Shown in pieces: positions 34,895-48,100 of a DNA stretch of 64,000 nucleotides. The notes beneath the pieces were generated by a model. The model did no database searches, was not told the DNA's origin, and saw nothing but the letters and a program-made list of their open reading frames with translations. Both the position numbers and the translations under genes were made by a program. The DNA is from Campylorhamphus procurvoides (Eukaryota > Chordata > Aves > Passeriformes > Dendrocolaptidae): NCBI GenBank assembly GCA_013396655.1, contig WBMV01006429.1, positions 1,050,739 to 1,114,738 of the forward strand. Reading direction: 5' to 3'. Numbering within the stretch: position 1 is the first letter of the stretch; each line of letters opens with the position of its first letter.

Positions 34895-34985
34895 AAAACA
34901 AACAAGAAAAAAACCCACAAACAAAACCCCACAAACAAACAAAAAAACAAACCAAACAAAAACCCACAAACACACACACACAAAA
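34895..34985 (+). repeat. A/C-only low-complexity tract (CAAA/CACA type)
   Basis: Over about 90 bases the + strand is almost only A and C, with one G near 34906, in words such as 'acaaacaaac', 'accaaacaaa' and a closing (CA)n run at 34970-34981. It is simple-sequence DNA. It accounts for the long Lys/Asn/Pro-rich and Phe/Val/Cys-rich open frames around it. Confidence 0.85.
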
Positions 34986-36245
34986 TTGAGCACCAACAAA
35001 CCACATCCCTTTTTGGAGAGGGAGAATTTTCTGGTGGATTGACAACAGGGTTCAGCTCCATGGAGGGTCTGAAAAGCATCAGATCCAACATCATATGGGT
35101 AGAGAGAGCAGAAGGGAATAGGGCCAAGCAACCCTTCACTGTTTGGCACCAGTGGGTTAGACCCACAGAGAACTCAGCCTCTTCCCGAGCCAGCAAACAC
35201 CAGGACAAAGAGACAACTCCTGCTTTAGAGCTGCTGGCTTTGCCCTTGGTATTTGGACTTGATTTGATGGCACAGGTTTCACCATTTGAGAGGACTGCAG
35301 GGGATGCAGAAGCACTGGGAGAAGCCATCCCTGAAGACACCTAACCAGAGCTGAGTGATGGCTAGTGAGCAATAAATATAGAACTTCATTAATTATTGAG
35401 GAAAGAGAAGCCTTTTTTCATGCAAAACCTCCTTGTCAAAATTGAATGTATCACCTACTGCAACCCAGCTATTTGAGCACTTTATCCTGGTTTTAGCCAA
35501 TCCCAGTCACTCTGAATCCATCCATTATTCCTAAATATCCATCAGATTTTGGATGCAGTTGCTGCAGTGAGACCATTACCAGTGCAATTAGCCTGGGCAT
35601 GTGCACACCAGGTCCAGTGTCCCAGTGCAGACATAAAAGAGCGATGCTCACAGAAGCAGCCAAACAAATTTTCTGGCTCATTTGATTTTAAAGTGTGTAA
35701 CAGGAAGATCTGAAAGGACATTTATTTTTCCTCAAATTGAAATGCTTTTAATCTTCCTTGGAAAGGAAGTTTCTCCGGATTCATTCCTTACTTTCTTCTT
35801 TGCCTCCCCTCCAACAGCTGCCCCTCTGCTATTTTAACAAGCTCCCAGTCTCTTAACACTTCATTGCCTTCAAATCTTTTTTTAACAAGTGTCTAGAGAG
35901 AAAACAGGAAGAAGAAGAAAAATTATTGTTTTCAATCCATTCCCTAGTCAAAGTCTTACATTTTAACTGCACTTTAGCTGAAAATTCATTAGCAAATTAT
36001 GGGGAAAGGATTCAGAGTAAGACTCAATTATTGAATATAAACATTTGTCCTCTGAAAACACTTCTAAAAAAACCCTACTCCTCCACAACAGCCACATTTT
36101 TCTTTAAATGGTTAATATTAATAATTCACTAGTACTGAAGGGATCCCAGCGTTTTATTTCATTTTTGAGCTAGAGCTTTGGTTTTATTTTCAGAGGTTTA
36201 AGTCAGCCAGAATGGAACTGAGATTATGTTCACATAACAAGACAA

Positions 36246-36360
36246 AGATCATTTCGTGGTTAAGGCCCTACTAATATGCCTTAAGTTCAATTCTGCTTCT
36301 GGAATACATGTGAGACCCCAGGAAAGTCATTTAATCTGTTTACTCTCAAAGGCACATTTC
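36246..36360 (+). repeat. MIR-like (CORE-SINE) fossil, head and core
   Basis: In order I see 'gtggttaagg' (36256, tRNA A-box region), 'aagttcaattctgct' (36284, B-box region), 'acatgtgagacccc' (36306) and 'gaaagtcatttaatctgttt' (36322). This follows the MIR sequence: 'gtggttaag', 'gggttcaa.tc..gctctg', 'tgtgtgaccttgg', 'gcaagtcacttaacctct'. It is the only copy here where the tRNA-derived promoter boxes remain visible. Confidence 0.65.
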
Positions 36361-39300
36361 CTCCAGCTTTCCTATTAGATGATAAATAGAGCTTAATAGT
36401 AAACCAGACCTTAACAAATAAAGCAAACCTAAAAAACAACATGAAAAATTTCAGAACCATTTTTGGCTGAGACCTCCAGCCTTTTAATGAAACTGAAAAC
36501 CTCTATTATTTATTCAGTTTGGGATTTTGAAAAGGCTGGGACTTCTAGGCAAGCAGGAAGCAGTGGCCATTCAGACACGGATATGCTCTGTCAGAAGTCT
36601 GGTCATTTCCACAAAACCACCAAGGTTCAGTAACTGGAAAACTCCTGTTTGAGGAATTCCCCGTGAGTCTTGCACACAAGTTCCAACTGCAAGTTCTTCA
36701 GGACAGAGAGGAGCTCTAATTACCCAAATGTTTAGATATTATCACCAGGGATGCTTGCCATTGGTTGCCACCTCCACAAGCTGAATAATGCCACGTGCCT
36801 AATTAGGGACAACATGCAAGAGATGCCTTATGGAATGAGGAGGAACTTCCTGGCACCAGCAGCTTCCCAGGGTCTCCCTCTCACTGCAGGAGCTTCCTGG
36901 GATAATTGGGAGGGAGAGCAGGCAAAGCCCAGCTGAGCTGCCCCTCTCCCCAGTGCCTGTGCACCATCTCCTGCCACATCAAAGCAGAGCCAGCCCCTGG
37001 CACTTCCCAGAGGATGTGCCAAGCACACCCTGTGCTTAGTCAGGACCCAGCAGGGCCCTTTGATGTGTGAGAACAGCCAGGCAGGTGAAAGCACAAGGGG
37101 AGAACTAACCAGTGACTGCACAGGTGGGAAAGGAAGGGGAATGAAAGCACATTTGTGCTTTTCTGGGAGAGCAGAGACACCTCTCAGGCATGAAACGGTC
37201 CAAGGGCAGGAAAGCACAAGATCCAGAGACCTGTGGACAGTGAATAACCTCGAAGGTAAGATGGGTGAGCTGAGAACTGATAGAGCTGTGGTTGGGGCAG
37301 GGTATCAGGAGGAGGTGGGTGAAATACAGGCAAAGAAAAGCTCTTTGATGCTCAGAGAGGAGCAGCCTTTCTTTAGGAGAGCAGCTCCTCTGAGCTGAGC
37401 TGGGGGCACCACAGATGGTGCAACTCATTCCTGACCAGGCTTTGTAGCCCTCACTGCTTCCAGTTTCACCAGTGGCTGGAGTGCTGGGAGCAAACTGGAT
37501 GTGGGCAGTGTATTTGTTATAAATTGAGTCTATTTGCATCACATTAAGCTTTCATCCCAATGACAGAGACCTGGCAAACCCCTTAGGCTTTGGAGGTAGT
37601 TTCTGTTTAAAAACAGTGATAGAGTGCAGAGGCTGAGCCCAATCACCATCCCCACTGCAGATCGTGCCTGAGGTTTCAAGCAGCATGGATAGTCCATCTC
37701 TTATCTCCTAAATCATTCTCCTGACTCAGGAAATAGCAAAGGCAGGAAACCATTCCCTCTACCAATGTTGTAAGAGATCATTTGAATAATTTCTATTAAG
37801 TTTTGTGGCAGGGAACCTTTCTGCCTGGTTATACATATTTGGGATATTTCAATGGGTAGCATTCATACTTATTTTCCACTTAGAGGGTGTTGAAGTAAAG
37901 GAAATTGAGAATTTAACTTCCCTTAAAAAAATAAAATAAATATTTAGGCTGCTTGTGAAGATTCTTATTTACTAAATAAATTATTTGCTGCTCCTCAAAG
38001 ATGTGATTGCTTTGATAGAAAGAATATGACTACTGAATGCACTTGTTAACAGCTATGAATCAGCCTGCAGTTTGTTTAAATGTTGGTTTAACTTTCTTAA
38101 TCCTTCAAATACCACCAGCAAGTCTGATGATTTTGGCCATCAGCATCACCCCCAAGAGAGGAGGGAGGAAGGCAGCTTGACAATGTGGTTGGTAAATAAT
38201 GGCACTAGATCATCTCTGCCTTTGAAGCTGAAAAATTCCTGGTACAACTGCAGTTGTCACTTACAGTGAATGGCAATTTTTTTTTAAAATAAATTGTGAT
38301 ATCCTGACAAACTTCAATTTCAGACACAGAGTTACAAAAGAGTCCTAGAAGACTATTCTGCATGAGTACAAAACTAATTATAACCTTGGCCTTGTCCAAT
38401 TAGCTTTTAAAACACAGCTTTTAAGCCACGGAATAAATTTGTCTGAAAGGAAAAGGAGTTTTTCAATCACAAGATGTCTATCATGCAATTTTAACAAACT
38501 TCACACGAGAGCATGCCAACACTTTTCTGAGCCATATGTGGGTTTCTGTTGTCAGTTAAAAATCTTGAATACCCCATGCAGGAACTACTGAATAAAGCTG
38601 TTTATACTATAGAAGTAAACAGAAAAAATTTGGATGATTCTTTGCATTTCGTCGTTATTACCAACTTAATGCTCTTTCAAACACATTAAAAATTCACAAT
38701 GTTCAAAACCCATCAAGTTTTATGAATAAAGGCAGGCATGGCATTTAATGTGATCTTTTGAGGCAGCACAGCTGTAGCTGACTACAGAGCTAAAGCTCCT
38801 CAAGCCAAGAACCTTCTTCCCATGGTGTGATCAGACACCAGAAGTTTAAATCCTTAACCCCCAACTCCTCTGATGGAGTTTACCCTTTAGGATCAATCTG
38901 ACACAGGATTGCCCAGCCTCATTTCCACCTGAAGCAAGTTCCTGTGACCCTTTTGTCCTAGGAAGGCTGAGGGTTCAAACTCAGCATCACAGAAAAGTCC
39001 CGAAAACGAGCAACTCCAGGGTGTCAGTTCCCTGTTCCATCTCCATCAGCCCAGGACAAGAGCAAGGGCCAAACCCACAGCTCGCTTGCACTGAGAGCTG
39101 AAAGCCCCAGTCCAGCTGCCTTGGCTGGAATTAACACCTTGAATAGCTCTGGAATTCCCCAGGCACTGCTCTTGCCTGGGAGCAGCTTGTTTGTACTCAG
39201 CATCAACTTCCCCAGCATTGACAGAGCCAACTCAGCTGGGATTAAAGCCCATCCACAACCTAAAAAATTACCATTTTCCTTCTACAGCTCATTATCTGTT

Positions 39301-41499
39301 TTGCTGAGACATCTCATCTACAGGAGGTCTCTGAGGGTTGTTGTCCCAGCTCTGGTCCAAGCTACAGAAAAGACCACTCCTAGTTGTCTCCTTGGGCTGA
39401 TGTTTCTGAGATGCTGCTGGAATGCAGGTGCTTTCCAAACGGGGACACCTCAGAGGCCACTTCCAGAGCTCCCACTGACATTCTCAGTGCTTGGTCACAC
39501 CACCTTCTTCCACCACGGACCTCCTCACCCCCCAGGGCACAGCCTGGTGCTTTGCCACAAGGCTGCCCTTCCTCCCTTCCCCATGTCTTCTTTCCCATCC
39601 TCAGAAATGCAGCTGCTCTGAACTTCCAGCTCTGGGTAGTCAGTAGGCACTAAAATCTTGTTTTTTAAAATGCCAGCAAATATACCAAGGGTTCTGTACT
39701 CTACAATGGATGCTGCAGTGGAAAGTTAAGAGTCACTGCTTCAAATTCCTCCCCTGAGCTACTAAAAATCACTCTGGATTTTTGCTTTTTGAATAATTTG
39801 CACTGACAACAGCTTCCTTCCTTTGAAAAGGAATATCAATTTTTATCAAAACCTACTAAAATGCAAATCAATGAATCTCTGCTATTTTGGAGAATGATCG
39901 TTACGAGTTGACAAACAGTCTACTCACCATCTGAAAGAGCTTGTCACAACACACATAAATTAACCCTCCCCCCCATACAAAGTACAGTAATCTAAAAAAA
40001 AAATAAATAAAAAAAGGATTTTTCTTTTCTTCAACTACAGCCCATGGAGAATTATCTTCTTTGCAGAGCTCCTTGTGATGTATTGCTGCTCAATCATGCA
40101 TGCACCTTTGAAACAGCATCACAAGTTCCTCCTGACAGAAAGGAATGTGTTCCTCCTCCAAGGTTACCTTTGTTCAAAATATACAATAGAAACTAGATGC
40201 TAATGAGAAAATAAATGCACAGTGCAGCCTTTGGAAATGGCACTGCTGAAGCTATCACCTTGCCTGAAGCAAGAAATTCCAGGCGAGCATACACTATTTT
40301 TAACATTTATCACCTCACAGACTAGCAAGCATTCATTGATTATATGTTTTTTTTTGAGTAATTGCCAATATCATTAATATGTTCAAAATTATACTTAACC
40401 CCCCCCCCCATCAGATTCTGAACTCTTTTACAAAGGAGAATACATACGAAGAACAAAGATTAAAATTCTCTGCCAGAGGAGAATCCTGACAAGCCCCCAC
40501 CTTCAGTTAACTGGGACAAATAAGATTGTTGCTGAATTTTGGAGCAGTGAGGGATGAGGGAGAAGTTCCTGGACTCACAGCTGGGTCAGCCATCACCCTG
40601 CTGCAGGATCCAAGTTCTCCCCTCCAAAAACAGAGTGCAGAAGCTCTGCAGGTGCCTCCAAAGCAGGAGACAATCCATCTCCTTCAACTTCTAGCTGAAC
40701 CAAGTTGTGTTTTTCTATGGCAACCTAATTTAATCAAATTAGCTTAACCAAAAATCATTTTGGGGCCTTCCTTCCCCCTCATTTGGTACAGAACAGCCAG
40801 AATAAACCCTTCCTTGAGAATTGTTCCTACAATAGCAACCCTTGAGCACTGAACACTTTGCCAGCACAGCCTGGCATTGAGGGCCAAGCCAGGGGCAGGG
40901 CACACCTTGGCTCAGTTCCCAGCTGCTTCCAGGAACATCAAAGTGAAAAAGGAGGGGGTAGAAAGCACCTTGTTTTCTCCCTGCACTTCAGTGATGCTCC
41001 CTGGTCTCTGCTACACTGAGCCACATCTGTACCCAACAACCACGTGCCTCCTTCTGCTGTCAAAGAATTGACTCAAGTAATATGGACCATACTAGTGAAA
41101 ATTCCAGATCAAGCAGTCTCCTCACCTCTGGGAGAATTGGATTGTTTCCCAGGGGAAAGGCTTGCCCTGCCTTCTCTAGGACATTCTGGACATGCCCTTG
41201 GGTGAGTGAGACAGGCACAAAAGCAGAGTCTGGGTGGAAGTCTGACTTCATAACTCTCTTTAACTCTCATCAGAAGGACCCTTCTTGATCCTCCCCATGC
41301 CCTGCCTGCTTCACCAAGGCTTTTGGAATCAAAACTAGACCTGGATTAGCATTTGTTACACCTGCCTATGTCATATTTCTCACATTGCCACTGTGTATTT
41401 CTGCAATCCCATCTCAAAGAGGCAGCAAAACCTGAAAAGCTCTGCATAAGAATGACAAATTTTTCCCCCCAACAACATTCTAGATAAGAAATAAGCTGC
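36361..41499. other. non-coding stretch, no gene seen
   Basis: No exon or RNA gene is recognised. The 37.9-38.8 kb part is AT-rich and includes 'ccaattagcttttaaaac' (38397) and 'tttgcatttcgtcgttatt' (38642), which could be regulatory. Simple tracts are A-rich 39994-40015, C7 at 39968-39974, T9 at 40347-40355 and C11 at 40399-40409. Frames at 36.8-37.5 and 39.1-39.65 kb lack any domain. Confidence 0.55.
40399..40409. repeat. C11 homopolymer
   Basis: There are eleven consecutive C bases, with further C7 and A10 runs within 450 bases upstream. Homopolymer length here is likely uncertain in sequencing and variable between individuals. Confidence 0.9.
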
Positions 41500-41960
41500 T
41501 CATTCATTGATTGTCACCATTGTACCAATGCTGAAACTCTCTCATTTCTGAATATCATCATTAAACATGTCCTGAACAATTAATGGTATAAAAAGAACAA
41601 AATAAGCAGAGCACAGGGCAGATAAGAGGAGTATCGTTGTGAAAGAGGAGCCTCAAGAAATGTAGAGAATGTTCGATATATATCACCCACATTCTAAATT
41701 TAAGACTGAGGGTAATTATTTTAATGTGGAACTTTCAATCACTGCTCACCCTGCAGAGCTTCCCCACGGATGTGAGTTTGAGTAATGTAGCAAAGACAGC
41801 ATTACCACTTGTAATAGAAAGAATCATTACAGCATCATTATCAAGAAATTACTCTTGCAATTAGTAATAATTCCCACATTCACAGTCAAATAAGTAACAC
41901 TTCCCTCATTAATTTCATTTCCCCTCTAAGTCTAGAGCAAGTAGCTTTTCTTATCATTGT
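41500..41960. promoter_or_regulatory. candidate conserved non-coding element
   Basis: This is AT-rich non-repetitive sequence with clustered words: 'caattaatggtataaaaag', 'gagggtaattattttaatg', 'tttcaatcactgctcacc', 'gaatcattacagcatcatta', 'cttgcaattagtaataatt' and 'cctcattaatttcattt'. Preserved CpG in 'atgttcgatatatatcaccc' adds mild interest. No coding frame is present. Enhancer function is inferred. Confidence 0.4.
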
Positions 41961-43654
41961 GTTTTAACATACCTGTCTGCTCCTTTGTCTAAGTAGTTCC
42001 TAATCCTCTACTTTTGAGGAGTGCTGTGTCTACTCAGATCATTTCACCAGGATTTGAACTCCGTGGTCTGTCAGGCTTTCAGGCAGGTAAAAATATGAAT
42101 TCTCATGTTTGACCTGGTTCTATAACGTACCCTAAATGGAAATCTCGCCCTTCAGATGCATTTACAACAGGAGGAGAATGATAACTGAGGACAGTGTGAA
42201 GCATCATCCCCTGTGCCATGGCTCTTAACTACCACTACTACTTTTGTAAGTTCTAAGCACACAGAGAGAACAAAATAACCAATCTTATGCCACAGCCTGT
42301 GAGCACATTGGATGGATGTGCCAATCTTATGTATAATCCTGTTACATTCCCCTTCATCCCCCAGCTTAACTCTTTGCAGAAATCATCCTGCAAAGTGGGT
42401 GAGATCTTACAGCTGCTTTATATGAAAGCTGGGGAATACATTCATTGTTCTTACACAACTCCAAGGCATATAGTTTCTTAGTAAAGCAGACTTTCAATAC
42501 ACAGAGGAAAACACTGTAAAATAGCACAAGACAGAGGAAGAAGTGCTTGGATTACTATCAATTAAATAAAAGCCATTGGCTAGTAAAGCTGCTGATGTTC
42601 CTCATGCAGATTTTCCCCACTTCACTGATGTTACACAGTCTCTGTTTCAGCTCACGTTCCCTTAGGACTGCAGAGGGTCTCTTAAGCCACCACAACAATT
42701 CTGCTATCATGTGCTCCCATGTCATGCAATCCTTCAGATGCTAATCAAAAGCCAATTTATGGGTATTTCAGCTGCCTTGCCTGCATACAGTGAGCCTTTT
42801 GCAGATCCCTGCAGCTCTCTTATTTGGAAGTCTCCTCACACACCAACTAAATTTATCTCAACTAGACTGCAAGTGTTGCACTCCAGTGCCAAGCACAGGA
42901 GTACCAGAGCTGTCATGGTCCAAGACTGGAAGAAAACCTGTCTGCAGGGAGAGGTAACATCTTTCATTAAATTGATTTGTACAGTGGCAGATTTACAGGT
43001 GCATGAGCCAACAACAGAACTCTTCTTCCTGCTATCTATTCCTCTTGTATTTATAGCCAACCATCATATTCTTTCCTTCGTTTTCATTTCAGTAAAAGCC
43101 AAGCTGCTTCTCCTGTGAGAGCCTCAAACTCCTGTTGTAGGATTAGAGATTCCTTGTTCTTCATAACAAGATCATCAGCCACAGAATTCCTCTTCCAGTC
43201 TGGGATGGAAATCTGCCCCTCTGCTCCTTCAAACAGTGTCCAAGAGACAGCCCAGGGCCCACCAGAAAAATCCTACCTGGAGGAACCAGAATTTCAAGCA
43301 TCCTCTGCACAGTCTTATCACAAAGGAAAACCATGACATGTTAAATTAACAATTCTAATATCAGTAACAGATGCATGTTTTTTGAGCCCAAGTGATTATT
43401 TCCATTGCACGATACTTAAAACAGCCCTGAGTGATTGGTTTCTGCTCCTTAATAGTATTCATAATTAGAGATCCCACTTCTTGCCTCTCTCAGTGTGAAA
43501 AACAATGTTTCCAGTTTTAGCATTGATGGGAAGGAGTGGTGAAGGGCCTGTCACAAAAGTGATTAATGAAACGAGTAGGAATTCTGTCCCCACATCACTC
43601 CTACAACTGAATATGTAGCTTCCTTCCTAGCAAGTTCTCATTCCTGGATGATTC

Positions 43655-43718
43655 TAACTCATTGTGCTTTGTAAAGCCCTGAGGTCAGGTGAGATTTTTT
43701 GCTACAAGTGAATGAAAA
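43655..43718 (+). repeat. possible MIR-like SINE 3' tail
   Basis: The phrase 'gtgctttgtaaagccctgag' followed by 'gtcaggtgagatt' and 'tttgctacaagtgaatg' resembles the MIR tail 'ctttgtaaagcgctttgag', 'atc..' and 'gctatataagtgcaa'. Only the tail is visible. Confidence 0.45.
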
Positions 43719-44088
43719 AACCACTTGGCATCCCTCCAGTCATAGTACAGTGAAAAACACCGAGGTCTCTCAGAGCAATTTGTTCTAGCAGAGTGCTCAG
43801 GCTGTGGGACTTGAGCACATTCCTGCTAGTCAAAACTCTACAAACAAAGCCCTGTATTTATGGCAGATCTCCTCCTCCTGATGGTGAAGTCTGGCTTAGA
43901 AGTGCCATACAAGGTCCCTGCTATGAGGTGTTCTTGCTTTCTATTCCTGGGCAGGGCAGTAACATTCATGGCAACACTCTACCCAGAATCCTGAACCCAG
44001 AGGTAAGGAAGATGGGGACTGTGCTTTGGATCAGGTTTCTCTTCCTAAAAAACAAGGAAAGGAAGCCCACACCCAAGGGACTGTGAAA

Positions 44089-44109
44089 CAGTGGCCTCAG
44101 TGGCCACTG
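44089..44109. repeat. inverted repeat, 8-bp arms
   Basis: The arms 'cagtggcc' (44089-44096) and 'ggccactg' (44102-44109) are perfect reverse complements around a 5-base loop 'tcagt'. It could be chance. No flanking pairing extends it into a precursor-like hairpin that I can see. Confidence 0.6.
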
Positions 44110-45032
44110 CTTTTAGCTCCAGAACAAGCAGTTGAACTTGCCTGCCCCCAAGACCAAGCTAATAAACCTTATTGCAAAGCACTTGGTCGCCTGCAATCAT
44201 AGGAAAGCATCACTGCTCTGCAATTGCTTTGTACAGCCCCCAGCACTGGGGGGATGAGAAGGGTTGGAGGCTATTTGTTGTCATATTTGTGTTGCAAGGA
44301 TTTTGTTTACAGGGGCAATCACTCTGCTCAGCAGGCCAAGTAGGGTGTAAAGATCATAAGAGTTTGCCATGAATTAAAAATGAACAATACTTAAAGATGC
44401 CATTTTCCTATTCTCTCGACAGCATGCAGCACAGCAAGGTAACTTTTCCAAGAAAGCCTCATCACTTCTGACACTTGATAAAATGCAGAGCCTGACCCCC
44501 TCAGCATTTACATAGTTCACTGATCAATTAGGATGCAGCACTAAACAGGAGTGCTTGGAACACAGATATTCTCCACCTTGGCCCTCTCTGACCCCCTCAC
44601 ACAGTAATGAATTTTCTCCCTGCTTGCCCTGCTGAACGGATCAACCTTAATTATCCCTCAAAAGACCAGCGTTGACCCAAATTTATTAGAAAATTGAGGG
44701 ACTGTCATACTAAACTAGAAGCCTGATGTGACATCAAAGTTGGCTCCCAGCACTGCTCTGTATCTCTCAGCCAGGACTGCAGCACGAGGCTCTCTCACAC
44801 TGAAATGCAGCCTCTCAGGGAACCAAAAGTCCAGCCCTGTCAGCAGTTTGTGTTCTTCTCTCTCTGCTGTGGGGTCACAGCATCCTTCAAAGTCCAGCCA
44901 CCTCTGAGGTCCCACTGGAGGTGCTGAGGGTCTTCAAGGTGAAAAAACATCCACAAGGTCAGCATTCCTGGCCAACAGGATGGGCATGATGCACCTGACT
45001 CATGGAATGGGAGCCTGAGGACCACAGCATGG

Positions 45033-45112
45033 ATTTGGCACTGGGAGACCAGGGCTCAGAAGAGTCCTTGGACAAGTCATCCATCTCTTCTGTAACACAA
45101 AAGCTGAGAGGA
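45033..45112 (+). repeat. MIR-like (CORE-SINE) fossil with internal deletion
   Basis: The sequence 'tttggcactgggagaccagg' followed by 'gtccttggacaagtcatcca' and 'tctcttctgt' matches the order 'gcactgggagtcaggac', then 'gaccttgggcaagtcacttca', 'cctctctgtg' of MIR-type elements. The segment between, including the B-box, appears deleted. Partial and worn. Confidence 0.5.
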
Positions 45113-48100
45113 TCTTCACTAGCTGCTCCCTTCCAAAATCTGATCCTGTATTCATTAGAGCCAGTGGCTACAATGGTATTTCCATGTGCAACTTCCACCA
45201 AAGGGAACGTGTTAGGCCTAGATTGCAGGACTCAATTAAGTATATAGGTAGGCTCCAGACAAGGGAAGTTAATTAAAACCCAATCATAAATCACTGTAAT
45301 TAGAAATAAAATAAATGTGAGAAATAGCCATAATGAGAGAGCTCCTCATGAATACAGAAGAGAAACTGTGGAACTGGGTCCCAGCACAGCGAGATCGTGC
45401 ACTGCCCTATGAAGCACATTTTCCAAGTTACAGCTGAGGTTTTTGGGAGCAGAGGAGTCTCTGTGGGATTCCCTTTAATTTTTGGGTGCCATGCCTGTCC
45501 TTACACATGCCCAGAGCAGCTTATAAATATAACCAGTATGGGTTGATGCCCATACAACCATTCTATTTTAAGTATTGCATTTTCAAGGCATTGCTGGGAC
45601 CAAGAGCCAAGCTGGAGGACAGAGGCAGCTGCACAGCAGATCTGTGGCACAGCAGAACCTCTTTCTGGGAAAATCCACAGTGTTTTATGCACAAAAATGA
45701 GACTATGTATGGAATATCAAATGTGTACAGTAAACACAGGGAAGGACCACTGCCTCAGCACTGTTCTGCCAAGCAGGCAGAGGTGCCTTGATTGAGCAGT
45801 GCTTTTTCTGGGAATTGATGGGGAATCGTGATGTTCAGTGAGTGAAATAAGCTTTGCATAGAGGGTAATTCAAGTGAAAGGTGTCAATTTTATCCAAATG
45901 GCAAAGAATTATTACAAATCCCGTTCCTCAGACAGAATAACCTTTTTTCTTCAAGAAACAAACCCTGCATATTGAACCAACAGCATTAAAAAGCATTGAT
46001 GAGCCTGCCTCTGAATGAGACCCTGAGCCACCATAATCCTCTGCTGCTGCTACTGAGCCCCAGGAGATGCTCAGACCCCAGTAAGTTACATTTCAAATGA
46101 TATCTGAAGACCCAGTGAGGTCTCACAACCTCATACAGCCTTAGAGCTGGGGGATGTCCAGGCTTGTGTCTAGGTTTTGTACCTCTAGTCCAGTCTAAGG
46201 GCTTAAAGCCAATGACAACAACTTAACACTGCCAGATGCCCAGCTCTTGCTACAAGACAAACACCTTCTATGAAATAACCAACAGTAAATCCCTGGTCCC
46301 AGTGAACTAGCACAGGAGGACTTGAACATGCTACACAACCTTCTAAAAGGCTTTCAAACAGCATTTAGAAGACTTCTTATTTTTACTGTGGCAGTACTCA
46401 AAGACTCCAGTTAGGTTGGAGTCCTACAGTGGTAGATACTGTACAAATTTATAAGAAATTGTTCTCCTCTGTGTCTTCTTCCTCAAGGACCTGCAGATTT
46501 ACTGGAGATGGATCCTGGAAAATACTGGAAACTGCCCTAATGGGAACACCCAGACTGCAGCAATGCAGAGGTACAGCCCAACAGCTCTGAAATGCTGACA
46601 CCTTTAAAGCAACTATATAGTACATATCAGCAATCCCTGCAGATCCATGAACTATCAGATCTACCCTTTTAGACAAGGAACCACCTTGAGCCAAACTGCA
46701 AAAGATTCAAAAGCATTTTTTTTTCAAACTAATTCTTCATTAGTGATTATTTTACAGTGGAAGTAATGGAGAAGGAAAATTATGTACTTAATATAGCAAG
46801 TAGCTAACCTAGAGCAGCTATTCAAATTCATGTGCTGCTCAGCTCCAACTCTAATAGAATTTGTTTCTTTTTATTTTTGTCAGCTTCTTTGCTGGTGTGT
46901 ATCAGTGTAACATCCAGGGGGTGATACCCACTTCCATCAGATAAGAACATTTCACGATATTATCTGCCTGCCTGGAGGAGCTGGCTAAAAACCTGACTCC
47001 CATGGGTCATTCCAAGCTGGAGAAATAATTAATGGTGAAGTCTGATGTGTTTGACACGATCCTGTTTGCTTTCAAATTATGTACAAAGCCTCGTTTCGCT
47101 TCACACACCAGGAGTGAAGCAGCAGGAGAGAGCTCCAAGTCCTTTTTTAGCCAGCAAAGAGCCGCATTCAGCATTTTCTCAAGGCTGAGCTGCCAGTGCT
47201 TGTCTCGGGCTGCTTACGCAGATGATCCGATGCTGCTCTGCCAGGACACAGAACAGCACCTTGTGAAGCCCCTGCAAGTCCTCTGAGAGGTGACTGCAGC
47301 TTGTGGATTTGGGGGATGCTTTGGCACCCAGAGGGGACATCAGGTAGCTGCTGTATTTTTTCCAAAGTGCAGCTCATTCCAAAATGCAGTCACAAAGGGT
47401 TACTGTGCCTAGGCAATTACTAGATTTCATGCAACACATAACAATATAAATTACACTTTCTCTACAGCAAATTGAAAGAACAGGTAGAGTGACAATCCTG
47501 GGGAGCTTCCAGGTCACTGAAGTGCTTTGGGGTGTGGGCAAGCATTAAGAACATTGCTAGAACACTGAGACAGGAGCTGTCTCTGCAGCCCCAGATCTGA
47601 TCCCAGCTTCTTCTGCAGCTTCTCCCCTTGACTTTTTAGACCCTGGAGCAGGGAGTTTCACTGCAGCCCTGTGAGCTAAAAGGCCAATATTTTGGCATGG
47701 TAACTGGCTGGCTGAGGCTCTCTCACGCACACAGAGTCAAGGCACCCAGCTGCAGCTCAAAAGCACTGCACGGCATGTACTGCTTCTATGTGTGCAGCTC
47801 TGCTCTTCTCTTGACACAAAGTGCTTCAAGGTTCAAACCTTGTCTCGAGCTTTATTTATATATATATATATACTTTTTATTGTCACCATCCTAGTTCCAT
47901 TATATCCCACATGCTGAGGCAGCATCCCACTGCTTTATTGCTTGTTCCCAGACTGTGGACTGCATCTCTCAAACACGCACTGAAGTCAACCCTGCCTGAG
48001 TCTGCACTGCCCTGTGCAAGTTTGTTCAGGACCATACATCCCCCCCACCCCACTGTTTTGCACATGGAAGGCATTTGCATGCAGACAAGTCTTTAAAAGC

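Larger units (their letters stand above)
32931..36245. other. non-coding stretch, no gene seen
   Basis: No exon or RNA gene is recognised. The 61-bp tandem duplication and the A/C tract are listed separately. The frames at 34.7-35.35 kb (up to 209 codons on minus and 178 on +) arise because the A/C tract lacks stops on either strand, and they are not credible genes. Confidence 0.6.

Noticed and set aside
34711..35344. Overlapping frames of 209 (minus) and 178 (+) codons
   Set aside because: They depend on the A/C-only tract, which lacks stops on both strands. The translations are low complexity around it.
42000..42090. Possible tRNA on the minus strand (B-box-like 'gagttcaaatcctgg')
   Set aside because: The T-arm stem does not pair and I could not find a matching D-arm, anticodon arm and 7-bp acceptor stem.
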